Origin: Cornus controversa
Lineage: Eukaryota; Streptophyta; Magnoliopsida; Cornales; Cornaceae
Direction of reading: 5' to 3'
Length of the DNA: 64,000 nucleotides
Assembly: GCA_026545225.1 (NCBI GenBank)
Contig: CM048846.1
Span: 88,243,270-88,307,269 of the forward strand
Part shown: positions 46,496-57,194 of the stretch, in pieces
How the letters are laid out: the number at the start of each line of letters is the position of its first letter
Numbering within the stretch: position 1 is the first letter of the stretch
Notes under the pieces: model-generated
The model's database searches: none
What the model saw: only the letters and a program-made list of their open reading frames with translations
What the model was told of the DNA's origin: nothing
Made by a program: the position numbers and the translations under genes

Positions 46496-47749
46496 CTACT
46501 CGAGGGCGGGTGGTGGTGGTGGAGGCTCGGTGGGAGTAGAAGTGGAGGTGGAGGCTCGACCAGCGAGCAGGAACTGCAGGTCCTGCCGGAAGGCTCGGAA
46601 CTCGTCTAAGATCGCTCTCTGACCCTGTGCCAGAGAAGAAATGTTCGTCCGAATGCCTGTCAGCTAACTCTGCGTCACCTGGACGTGCTCGTCAAAACCC
46701 TGCTGGAGCCGCTCTACGTCAGCTGCCAGGCAGGAATAGCCCATCGCTAAGATATCATGCCGCTCTACAGCGACATCCATCTCCTCCTCCTCCATCTCCT
46801 CGTCCTCTGACTCAGCCCCTGCAGGCTCTCCCTCATCCGTCTCCACCGGGGCATCCATATCTACATCGTCTGGTGGATCACCCTGATGGTCCTGTCGCTC
46901 TAAGTGTCGCCTCACCCGCTCCCACTGAGTAGATGTGAAGCGGGTGGGCGGTGCCAACTGGATGTCAGTCCTACTGACCGGTATACTGGCACTGCTGAGA
47001 AAAGCGGCGATCAGGAAAGGGAAGGGAAGCCGCCAACTAGTTGCTCGCCTCATCCTCTTGTTGACGAGGCCGTCCCAGACTTTGTACATCTGCCCCCAGA
47101 TCAGCGATGGGACAGAAAACCAAGCGGCCGTGTGGAAAGCATAGAGGCAACGGAGGAGGTCGCCCCTGCGCTCTGCCACGTGCTGCAGCGGACACGCGTT
47201 TTTGAGGAGAACGGTGTCCAGGAACCAATATCTGCTCGGGCACATCAATTTGGACGTGCAGTTGTGGTTGGGTGTGGTAAACGCCCCGCCACACATGTCC
47301 ATCACTATCGAGAAGAGCGTAGTGTCTGCTGGGAGTGCGGCACTGTAAAGTGGCTGACCGTCCGGGCCAACCATGTCCGGCGGCTGCTGGTGAGGGATGC
47401 CGAGCATATGAGCAATCCGACTCGGCGTAATCGTGATCGTGACAGTGGCCACGACAGTCTCGAGTGTATCTGGCGCGGTGCAGGAGTAGGTCATATGATC
47501 GTAAAAGACCTGCACTAGGCGCTCGTGTGCCACGTCGGTGGGAGGCACACATAGCCGGTCGAGGCGACGCCTCCTGAGCTCGACAACCGTCCATTCGGTG
47601 TCGGGACGCCTCTCGAACTCGGCTAAATCAAAAATCTGCTCCGGGTGGAGCTTTCGAGACCGGAAGGCTCGCTCGGGCACGTCGCAAACAGAACCGGCGG
47701 CGTTCTTCACCCTCGCCATAGCCTCGGAACAGTCTGCACTTGATTCCAA
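46496..47749 (-). pseudogene. Env-like ORF of element B, one nonsense codon
   Basis: The minus-strand frame from 47749 (MESSADCSEAMARVKNAAGS) is open for 361 codons to a TAG at 46664, then continues in the same frame to the TAG at 46496-46498 (end PPPPPPALE), about 417 codons in all. The middle (SRYWFLDTVLLKNACPLQH, LLRCLYAFHTAAWFSVPSL) is the plant transposon protein domain that also occurs in element E. An acidic stretch (DEEMEEEEMD) and a probable coiled coil follow. It is GC-rich relative to its surroundings. The function of this ORF in Athila is unproven, and no clear signal peptide or membrane span is visible. Confidence 0.8.
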
Positions 47750-48364
47750 AAATCACGTAAATAAAAGATGAATAAAAAGAAAGCTAAACTACGAATAAAC
47801 TAAAAGAATAAAAATAAAAATAAAGTCCTAGTCCATGGTACTGACAAGAATGCAAAAAGTCGCTCTCGAAGAGGCAATGTGAACGGATGCAACCGAAACG
47901 AAGGTGCCGCGGTTACACACCGTACACTAAGCGTTTGAAACGAAGAGAATGCCAAATCTCACTCCTACATGAATTCCTACCCCCCGAAACCCACAAAATC
48001 TCGTTACAGATATCGCAATCGCACCCATCCACCCCAACATTATCTAACTATGTTTATTACGCCGTAAAACTATCAAAAATAGCGAGAGAGTATACAAAAA
48101 GTAGCCATGCATCACTTACCTCAAGAGGAAGAAGATGAACGGCTCAACAGAAGAAAAGTCCACTCGCAGCCGCGAAGAGAAGATCGCGCAAGTGCTAGCG
48201 GTGGCTTCGGACTGCGTCGGATGGCGGCGGATGATCGGGAATGGTAGATCAAGTGCTCGAGAGTGCTTGGAGAAGGCTTGGATCGCGCTGAGGAATAGAA
48301 GAATTCGGATGGTCTTTTAAAATGGGAGGGAAGCCCAACGGTTTAAATAGATTTTCGGCTCACG

Positions 48365-48765
48365 TGCAGGCCCCGCGTGCATCTCGATTGATCGAGATGT
48401 GCATTTCGATCAATCGAGATTTTGATTGATCGAGATTTCACTTCGATCAATCGAAATCACCTTCGATCGATCGAGATTGTCTCTTCGATCAATCAAAAAT
48501 TCCTTCACTGAATCACACTTTTATTTCGATCAATCGAACATTTAATTCATTCAATCAAAATTTTATTTCGATCAATTGAAATCCCATTTCAATCAATCGA
48601 AATTTTCGATCGATCGAAGACCTATCGAAGTGCAATCGAAGAATACTACCTCTCAGGACTTTGGACTTGGCAAATCTCTACAATATTTCGATCAATCGAG
48701 ATTGAGATCTCGATCAATCGAAATCTCGATTGATCGAGATATTGGTTTCGATCAATCGAGATGCT
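48365..48765. repeat. Large palindrome cluster between pol and env-like ORF of element B
   Basis: About twenty variants of TCTCGATTGATCGAGA and TTCGATCAATCGAA in both pairings over 400 bp. It is the same motif as in the LTRs of family 2 and at 26145-26345. Confidence 0.88.
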
Positions 48766-48931
48766 CAAAAATAGTCAGCTTCAAGTATGCTACAGGGACT
48801 TGGATATTTGGGAATTAGATACTACATTGCTTAGATACACACCTACTTTGGATTAAAGGGACATCATGGAAGCATGATAGCTACCATGGCTTCGCCACCT
48901 TATACGTCTATGGCGCGACGTCCGGATCGGC

Positions 48932-49806
48932 TCACGAGTCAAAATACACGGGATCCGTTAAGGTGACGACATCCACGTATTCGGTGGTGACTTGGTCATC
49001 CACGTATTCGGTGGTGACTTGGTCATCCACGCACACTTTTAAGCGCTACCCGTTTACTTTGAACAACGAGCCATCTTTCAAGTCCTTCAATTCCACCGCT
49101 CCGTGGGGAGCAACGGAATTAATCAAAAATGGAGGAAAGGGGTCTCTCAGAAATCTCCATTTAGGCAAATCCATGACAGTATTAACATCGAGCATGGAAT
49201 TGACTTCACATATGGCTTGCTCAATGTCAAAATCATCACAGTTGAAGTGATTTAGGCATGCCTCTAAAGGATCCTTGGAAAGAGGAGAAGGAAGTGCTTC
49301 TTGAACAAGGTCTTCCACAACATCGACACAAAAACACTCACTTTCATCGTCGGATGTGTGGTGGGAAGCATTGAAGATGTTCAAGCGGACTTTCATATTC
49401 CCAAAAGAGATGTCCATCACTCCGGTGCGGTAATTAACGCAAGCGTTTGCCGTGGCCAAGAATGGACAACCTAGAATGATAGGAATATGACGCTTTGGAT
49501 CTTGGACCGGTTCCGTGTCAAGGACTATGAAGTCCACCGGAAAATAGAATTTGTCCACTTGAATGATGACATCCTCAATGATGCCACGTGGTTGCTTCAC
49601 CGAACGGTCGGCAAGTTGCAACACAACCGTGGTATGCTTGAGTTCCCCCAAACCTAGTTGTTGGTAAATTGAGAATGGAAGCAAATTAACACTAGCCCCT
49701 AGATCAAGAAGTGCTCTTTCAAAAGATTGATTTCTGATGGTGCACGAAATGGTCGGAGCACCCGGATCTTTGAATTTAGGAGGGGCATGGTGTTGGAAAA
49801 TGGAGC
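48932..49806 (-). pseudogene. Protease and fused integrase C-terminus of element B
   Basis: Continues the gag frame across element A: SSIFQHHAPPKFKDPG, then ALLDLGASVNLLPFSIYQQ (protease, Athila-type DLGAS) and FIVLDTEPVQDPKRHIP. After KWRFLRDPFPP the sequence jumps to [20 protein letters not shown], the C-terminal end of integrase. RT, RNase H and the integrase core are deleted in frame. A TAG near 49044 replaces CAG of NGQRLK, and a 27-base unit is duplicated at 48978-49031. The frame ends in TGA at 48932. Confidence 0.88.
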
Positions 49807-51241
49807 TGATAGGCGTTGAATGTTACGCATTCTAGCCTCTTAACTTATGTATTTTATTCCCTTAGTGATAGATTATTTTGTTATTTTACTTTGTTTTAGT
49901 ATTTTCTGTATTTTCAGGGCCTTAATGATTATTTCAGTTAAAACCGTGATTTTGGGCTTTTAAAGATGACATGCAAGATGGTTAGATGAAGCCTACATCA
50001 AAGGGATCCATTGAACTCCATATTTTAACTCAAATCAGCCCAAGAAAGAGGTCCAAGAGAATTACAGTTGCTTAAGAAGGTTTCGGGCCTGAAGCCCAAA
50101 TCTGCGCATAATGCAGTCTTAATCCCGTTTTGGAAAATGGACCAGAAGTCTTATTTCCGAGTCTCAAAATCGACATAATTCTCGCGTGTGGTTGAACGAA
50201 ATTTGATTCTGCACACTTTTGTATTTCACGAAAATTCCGTAAATCGGACTTCTAGTGGGTCAAAAGTTGGGCCGAAGTCAGCAGAAAAAACCCACCTGAT
50301 TAGTGCTGCGGGAAACCCTAATTTATTCTTAATTGGATTAGGACTTTGATGTATTCTCTTGACTATTTAAAGTGACAAATTGGGGCTGTATTGAGGAGGC
50401 TTGGCAGCAGCTTTGAGGAGCTTTTGGAATAGAGAATCATTGGAGAACAAGACGTATCATGAGCGGCTAGTTCAGCCACCAGGGTTTTGATGGAGCCCTA
50501 ACTAAACATCACTGGTTTGATTGTTCTAATTATTGGGGATTTTTGTATTCATTCATAGATTGTGTAATTTAGAGGATTCTTATTATTGAATTGAGCAATA
50601 AAAGTCTTATAAATTCAGTTTCAATGATTTCTTATCTTGTCTTAGATATTTGATTGTTGTTATTGAACTCGTCCCTCTTATTTTCTGTGATCATGAGAGT
50701 GATTATTACACAATAATTTTCACTGAATATATCATTAAAAGCTTTGATGAATTATGCCTAGAGAAGATGAACCATACTGCACCCTAGATTAGAGTAGTTA
50801 GGCAGATGGCCCATGCCAATCGAAGATAGTCCATGACTTAGCCTTAATCATATGTTATCTTCTTGACGGATGGAGGTGAGCTTGTAGCCACCGACACCAC
50901 TCATGCATGATATGATACCCCATAGTTAGTTCAATTGACCATTGATTGTGAAGTTAGTGGTGAAATCAATTACCCTAGACTTATCTTATATTCTCTACAC
51001 TCCTTAGTTTTTCTTGCTTTTATTCAATTGCTTCATTAGTTAATTTAGTTATAAAAATTAGAATTCTTTTCTTTTAAATTTAATTAGAATTAGTCCTAAC
51101 AATTCAACTCAGTCAGACCAAAGTCCTTGAGGTTCGATACCTATTCCTTTCGATAGCCCTATTCTGCAAGGAATTCGTTCTATTGCGAAGTGTGGAAATT
51201 TTTAATTGATATATTTTTGAGTCACACTCACACACGAATCA
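49807..51241 (+). repeat. 5' LTR of element A
   Basis: 1435 bp, TGATAGGCGTTGAATG to CACACACGAATCA. AATAAA is at about 50600. It differs from 55761-57194 by only scattered single bases. Confidence 0.92.
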
Positions 51242-51246
51242 ATTTT

Positions 51247-51264
51247 TGGCGCCGTTGCCGGGGA
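51247..51264 (+). promoter_or_regulatory. Primer-binding site of element A
   Basis: TGGCGCCGTTGCCGGGGA, five bases after the LTR. Confidence 0.9.
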
Positions 51265-51508
51265 CTGTCTATTTGATTGTTTGGATTTTTAGAATTAGTT
51301 CTAATTGGATTTTTAGTTTAGGAATTTTATTTATTTATTTATTTTATTTTTTTATTTTTTGTTTTCTTTTCAATTACTAATTAGTTTTATTTTATTTTTT
51401 AGTTTAGAAATTTTATTTTTGCTACTAATCTAATTTATTTTTATTTTTTTTCTTTTTCGGTACTTCAATCACCATACCATTGAGCAAGAGGAAGAGAATA
51501 TTGATATC

Positions 51509-53347
51509 ATGGATGGTGTGCGTGGTAATAATGAGGACAACAATATTGTGCCTAATGTTGTTGTGGAAAAAGCAAGATTGCTCAGAGACTACTATGTCCC
51601 AGAGGCATACAATTCGCCAGCTGATTTTCAATTGCCTAATGTCACAGCACAGAACTATGAGATCAAGCCCAGTATCATTCATTTGTTGCCATCCTATTTT
51701 GGGTTGACTCATGAGGATCCGTACAAGCACTTGGATGAATTTATAGAAGTTTGCTTATTAACAAAAATTCATAACTTCTCAGAAGATGCTTTTCGGATAC
51801 GACTCTTTCCATTCTCTTTGAAGGAGAAGGCCAAGTATTGGTTCAGATCTCTACCGGCGAGCTCTATCACTACATGGACTCAAATACAACATGAGTTTTT
51901 GAAGAAATATTTTCCGATAGGGAGGACCAATCAATTCAGACGTGCTATCACTGGTTTCTCTCAATTTGGGGGAGAACAATTTTTTGAGATATGGGAGAGA
52001 TTCAAGGACCTTCTTAGGAAGTGTCCTCATCATCAAGTTCCAATGTGGCAGTTAGTGCAGTGTTTCTATGAAGGGCTAACTGAAGGTAACAGACAGATGG
52101 TAGATGCATCATGTGGGGGCACTTTTATGTTAAAAAGTGAAGAGGAAGCTTGGACTTTGTTCGAGAACCTCAGTGACAATTCTTTACAACATGTGTCTTC
52201 ATCTCATTCAAGCAGACCAACCCATTCAAGGAAGGCAGATGATATTTTTGAGATTAGTTCTACAGATGCTATGTCTACCATTGTGGATGTTGTGTCACAG
52301 AGAGTGGTGCAACTCATGGCAGCTGGTCAAGTTCATAATCCATCTCCATACCCTCTTATATTTGAGCCATGTGCTTTTTGCTCGAGTCCTATGCATCATG
52401 TGAATAATTGTCCTTCAATTGGGCAGTTTGTCGATCTTCCACAAGGACAAGGGGGAGCAATTCAGCCCACTTTTCAACCTCAAAACTATGTGCCTTCACA
52501 ATTATATCAAGAACAAGTTCCTATAGCACAGAGGTATTCAGCCATTGAGGACAAGATGACAATTGTCCTAGAAAAACTTGAGAAGCTTGACTCTATTATC
52601 GAGATAGTGCAAGCTATTGCAGCAAAAGTTCAATCCACAACTCAACTGGTTTATTCTCATTCTCAATCGATTGCCAAACTGGAATTTCAGTTTGGACAAC
52701 TTGTCAATGCCGTGAGTAAAAGAGAGGAGGAGAAACTACCAAGCCAACCAGTTGCCAACCCAAGAGGGGTTCATGTCCTTGACAATATTTCTTCTTTGAG
52801 CAACCCACACCATGAACAATGTCAAGCCATCACCACTCTTAGAAGTGGAGAAATAAGTGACAACAAGGTGGGTGAGAAGAAGCGTGATGAAGAAGAGGTG
52901 ATAAAGACTCCTAATTTTGAAATTTCTCATGAGCCTAAGGTGAAATTGAATACTTTTAATGCCATTCAACATCCTCTAGATGAGAGTGATTGTTTCTTCA
53001 TGGATGGCTTTGATGATTATGTTGAAGAAGTTGATCCGGTTGCTCTATCACATGATGTTGAGAAGTCCATTGAGGGGGTGAATGATTTACTTGATGTAGT
53101 GGCTATGAAAAATACTCCACCTTGGAGGATTTTCATTGAGCCATTGCCTATTCTTTCTAGCACTCCTCCGATGCCATCATTAGAGTCTCCTCCATGGGTA
53201 AAATTGAAACATGTTCCATCAAGGCAGAGAGATGTGTTTTTCAAAGCCAATGAGACCATTCCAGTTACTTTAAGTTTGGCACAAAGAGGTGAGGATCATA
53301 TAGGAGGAACAAAGTTAAATCTCCTCAAGAGATGTGGCATTGGGTGA
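51509..53347 (+). CDS. Gag-type polyprotein of element A, open 612-codon frame
   Basis: Forms the capsid shell in related elements. The frame opens MDGVRGNNEDNN. The capsid part includes IIHLLPSYFGLTHEDPYKHL, FPFSLKEKAKYWFRSL and EFLKKYFPIGRTNQFRRA (about residues 50-150). A CCHC-like CAFCSSPMHHVNNCPS is near 290-305, then coiled-coil-prone KLEKLDSIIEIVQ (about 355-367). At about residue 480, HEPK joins directly to VKLNTFNAIQHP, which in element E lies after the protease, so the protease is removed in frame. The tail (PPWRIFIEPLPILSSTPP) is the pre-RT linker, ending in TGA. It is the only long gag here without a stop. The start is the first ATG after the primer region and could be further upstream in related copies. 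Confidence 0.82.
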   Translation: MDGVRGNNEDNNIVPNVVVEKARLLRDYYVPEAYNSPADFQLPNVTAQNYEIKPSIIHLLPSYFGLTHEDPYKHLDEFIEVCLLTKIHNFSEDAFRIRLFPFSLKEKAKYWFRSLPASSITTWTQIQHEFLKKYFPIGRTNQFRRAITGFSQFGGEQFFEIWERFKDLLRKCPHHQVPMWQLVQCFYEGLTEGNRQMVDASCGGTFMLKSEEEAWTLFENLSDNSLQHVSSSHSSRPTHSRKADDIFEISSTDAMSTIVDVVSQRVVQLMAAGQVHNPSPYPLIFEPCAFCSSPMHHVNNCPSIGQFVDLPQGQGGAIQPTFQPQNYVPSQLYQEQVPIAQRYSAIEDKMTIVLEKLEKLDSIIEIVQAIAAKVQSTTQLVYSHSQSIAKLEFQFGQLVNAVSKREEEKLPSQPVANPRGVHVLDNISSLSNPHHEQCQAITTLRSGEISDNKVGEKKRDEEEVIKTPNFEISHEPKVKLNTFNAIQHPLDESDCFFMDGFDDYVEEVDPVALSHDVEKSIEGVNDLLDVVAMKNTPPWRIFIEPLPILSSTPPMPSLESPPWVKLKHVPSRQRDVFFKANETIPVTLSLAQRGEDHIGGTKLNLLKRCGIG

Positions 53348-55760
53348 ACTTTCAATTGAAGTCGATGACCGTCTCCTACGGACGTTAAATTGTAGGATTT
53401 GTATGTATTTTTATCCTTTAATTTCTTTACTTTTCTTTCATTTTTATTTTTATTTTATTTTATTTTTATTTTTAGTTTATGTTTTTCTTTCATTATTAGT
53501 TGTGTTTTAATGTGTTTTTTTTGAGTTTTTGATGTGTAAGTTACTTCCGGAGGATGCCAAGAGGTGTACCGAGATATTTGGACTCAAGAAGGGTGAAAAA
53601 AAAGAGGTCTCGGTCGACCTTGGGCGATGGACCCTCCAAAAATTGCACTCTCGGTCGACCTTGGGCGATAGACGCCCAAGGAACATCAGCTGGGGCGATC
53701 GATCGCCCAGCCCTGGGGGGATCGATCGCCCCAGCCCCTGAAGGCCCAAACTACTCCGTTTTGTCTATTTTGCGACCCTCTTTCATGTTTCATTGCTCCC
53801 ACTTGGAAAATTTAAGTCTTTGTGCCTCTCCTACATCAATATACACTCTAAAATCTTCCAATTTTATTTTCATACACCTACTTGATCATCATCATTCATC
53901 ACCATCATCATTAATTCCAACCTTTTCTTCTCCATTATCATCAAAGTCTCAACTTTTTCATATTTCCATCTTCACAAGAGGTGTGAATTAATTGTGGAAG
54001 TGGGGTGATTTCTTTGAGAGGTTTTGTGCTACAAGTTTGGGGGAGGACATTGCACATTAACTGTGGACTACTTGGTTGATTTTGATGCTCCATTCCGGCC
54101 ATGACTTAGATGATTCGGCACCACCTTCTCTTTGATTTTTTCGGAGGTAACTATCTTTTGTATTTTTAATTTCAATTTTTTTTCTTCTTTATTTTATTTT
54201 TCATATTGTTTTCTTTCTTTCTTTCTTCAGTTAAAAAAAAAAATTTTTTTTTTCATATTTATTTTCACCCATATTATTTCACTTGGTCTTTGGGGGAGAG
54301 TAGTCTGTTTTGATAGGTTGTCACATCCAAGTTTGGGGGAGTGCTTGCATTACTTTCATGCTCTTGGTTTGCTGTATTTTCTTGCCACTACCTCTCCGGA
54401 TTCCTGGTAATATCGTTCTTACCCTTCTCTATGCTTCGATTGGATGTACATTGAGGACAATGTACAGTTTAAGTTTGGGGGTGAGGCGATGCCTATTTGT
54501 GTGCTCAATGCAATATGGGGGGAAATTTGTGTGAAATTCTTTTTGTATTAGGTTTTTATTTTATTTTATTTTCTTAGTTTATTTATTTTATTTTATTTTG
54601 TTTTGTTTTTAGATAGAATGTTTTGACATGATTCAAGGGATTAATACCTTATGTAGGTGCATAACTTGCAATTTTTGAGTATGTTTTACATTTTTGGAAA
54701 CTATGGTTTAAATTAAGAGGTTTTAATCATGGTTTGCAATAACATATTTTGAGGTGATTAATTTTAGTTTCCTTACATGCACAAACACACTAGCATAATC
54801 TTATGGGGTATAAACTTTGGTTTTGAGTTATTGAGTTACATATGCTTGATATTAATTATTATCTCTTGAGAATGAGTACCGATAATGTGTTTTACTTGAC
54901 TTCAATGAAAAAAAAAGAAGAAGAAAAAAAAAAAGAATATATGTTGAATAAGCAAATCAATTTGATCCTTTTCATGAGTAACCGGGCCTCTATGCCTCAG
55001 GAAGCACGGAGTGTTCGCGTCAAAAGTGAAAGGGTGAGAAAAGATGAGCATTGGTTTTCTTGATTTGTAGCCTGACTGATTCGAGTAATTAGGTCTTCAG
55101 GGTATCTTAAAGCCTAGTGCCCTAAAGCCATCTGGTTTGGGAGTCACTGACTGAAAGCTTGCTACATGGATCTTTCAAAAAGCTTAATAGATCAAGACAT
55201 TGCACAACCAATAAAGCAATGAAGAAAAAAGGAATGAAAAGAAAAAAAATGAAAAAGTCATGTATGCATGTTTGGAAGTATGATTTCAATAAGGGGAGCT
55301 AGTGAGTTGATGGGGTATGTGCCTTAATATATTCAGAGCTTGGTTATACTACATGAGATGACTGCTAGTTCACTTTACACGAGGGAGCTAGAGTTGATTA
55401 TTTTGAGATATGTTGATGTGAAATTATGCATGGGAACCATTAATTTGAATTGTAGAATTTGAAAGTTTGGAAATATTCTTGAATGCAAGTTTGTAACTAT
55501 ATATTGTAATCTTCTTTTTGGATTAATGTTGAAACAGAGTTTTGAATGTTTGTGGGTAACATTTCTGGAAACCCTCACGAGACTATACTTGTCCACTAGG
55601 GGGAACCTAGGGGTTTAAAGGCTTGTTGCATATGCTAAATGCAATCGTTTCTCCCACGAAAGTGGAGTTAGGTAGTTTAGTTAGTATTTGTTAGTTTCCT
55701 TTGTTTTAGTTTTGTTTTATTCTATTGCTAAGGGACTAGCAATATGTAAGTTTGGGGGTG
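53348..55760 (+). other. 3' non-coding region of element A
   Basis: Starts with TCTCCTACGGACGTTAAATT, also found in inverse at about 31998 of element E. It holds the palindrome cluster (53600-53745), several purine tracts of AAGTTTGGGGG type (near 54035, 54332, 54471 and 55750) and ACATTGAGGACAATGTACAG at about 54449. The env-like ORF of relatives is deleted. No gene is supported; the short frames across it are incidental. Confidence 0.7.
53600..53745. repeat. Palindrome cluster in element A
   Basis: Two copies of CTCGGTCGACCTTGGGCGAT and then GGGGCGATCGATCGCCC and GGGGATCGATCGCCCC. It corresponds to 31600-31790 in element E. Confidence 0.85.
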
Positions 55761-57194
55761 TGATAGGCGTTGAATGTTACGCATTCTAGCCTCTTAACTT
55801 ATGTATTTTATTCTCTTAGTGATAGATTATTTTGTTATTTTACTTTGTTTTAGTGTTTTCTGTATTTTTAGGGCCTTAATGATTATTTCAGTTAAAACCG
55901 TGATTTTGGACTTTTAAAGATGACATGCAAGATGGTTAGATGAAGCCTACATCAAAGGGATCCATTGAATTCTATATTTTAACTCAAATCAGCCCAAGAA
56001 AGAGGTCCAAGAGAATTACAGTTGCTTAAGAAGGTTTCGGGCCTGAAGCCCAAATCTGCGCATAATGCAGTCTTAATCCCGTTTTGGAAAATGGACCAGA
56101 AGTCTTATTTTCGAGTCTCAAATCGACATAATTCTCACATATGGTTGAACGAAATTTGATTCTGCACACTTTTATATTTCACGAAAATTCCGTAAATCGG
56201 ACTTCTAGTGGGTCAAAAGTTGGGCCGAAGTCAGCAGAAAAAACCCACCTGATTAGTGCTGCGGGAAACCCTAATTTATTCCTAATTGGATTAGGAATTT
56301 GATGTATTCTCTTGACTATTTAAAGTGACAAATTAGGGCTGTATTGAGGAGGCTTGGCAGCAGCTTTGAGGAGCTTTTGGAATAGAGAATCATTGGAGAA
56401 CAAGACGTATCATGAGCAGCTAGTTCAGCCACCAGGGTTTTGATGGAGCCCTAACTAAACATCACTGGTTTGATTGTTCTAATTATTGGGGATTTTTGTA
56501 TTCATTCATAGATTGTGTAATTTAGAGGATTCTTATTATTGAATTGAGCAATAAAAGTCTTATAAATTCAGTTTCAATGATTTCTTATCTTGTCTTAGAT
56601 ATTTGATTGTTGTTATTGAACTCGTCCCTCTTATTTTCTGTGATCATGAGAGTGATTATTACACAATAGTTTTCACTGAATATATCATTAAAAGCTTTGA
56701 TGGATTATGCCTAGAGAAGATGAACCATACTGCACCCTAGATTAGAGTAGTTAGGCAGATGGCCCATGCCAATCGAAGATAGTCCATGACTTAGCCTTAA
56801 TCATATGTTATCTTCTTGACGGATGGAGGTGAGCTTGTAGCCACCGACACCACTCATGCATGATATGATACCCCATAGTTAGTTCAATTGACCATTGATT
56901 GTGAAGTTAGTGGTGAAATCAATTACCCTAGACTTATCTTATATTCTCTACACTCCTTAGTTTTTCTTGCTTTTGTTCAATTGCTTCATTAGTTAATTTA
57001 GTTATAAAAATCAGAATTCTTTTCTTTTAAATTTAATTAGAATTAGTCCTAACAATTCAACTCAGTCAGACCAAAGTCCTTGAGGTTCGATACCCATTCC
57101 TTTCGATAGCCCTATTCTACAAGGAATTCGTTCTATTGCGAAGTGTGGAAATTTTTAATTGATATATTTTTGAGTCACACTCACACACGAATCA
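55761..57194 (+). repeat. 3' LTR of element A
   Basis: 1434 bp, from TGATAGGCGTTGAATG to CACACACGAATCA, followed directly by the GGAGC duplicate. Confidence 0.92.

Larger units (their letters stand above)
49807..57194 (+). mobile_element. Athila-like element A (family 1), complete ends, no pol
   Basis: 5' LTR 49807-51241, primer site 51247-51264, gag-type ORF 51509-53347, 3' non-coding region, purine tract AAGTTTGGGGGTG ending at 55760, and 3' LTR 55761-57194. It is flanked by GGAGC on both sides (49802-49806 and 57195-57199) and lies in gag/protease of element B. The LTRs are almost identical by eye. Protease, RT, RNase H, integrase and env-like ORF are all missing, so it is non-autonomous. 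As the innermost insertion it is the youngest in its chain. Confidence 0.93.

Noticed and set aside
46904..47518. 204-codon plus-strand frame
   Set aside because: Antisense shadow of the GC-rich env-like ORF on the minus strand.
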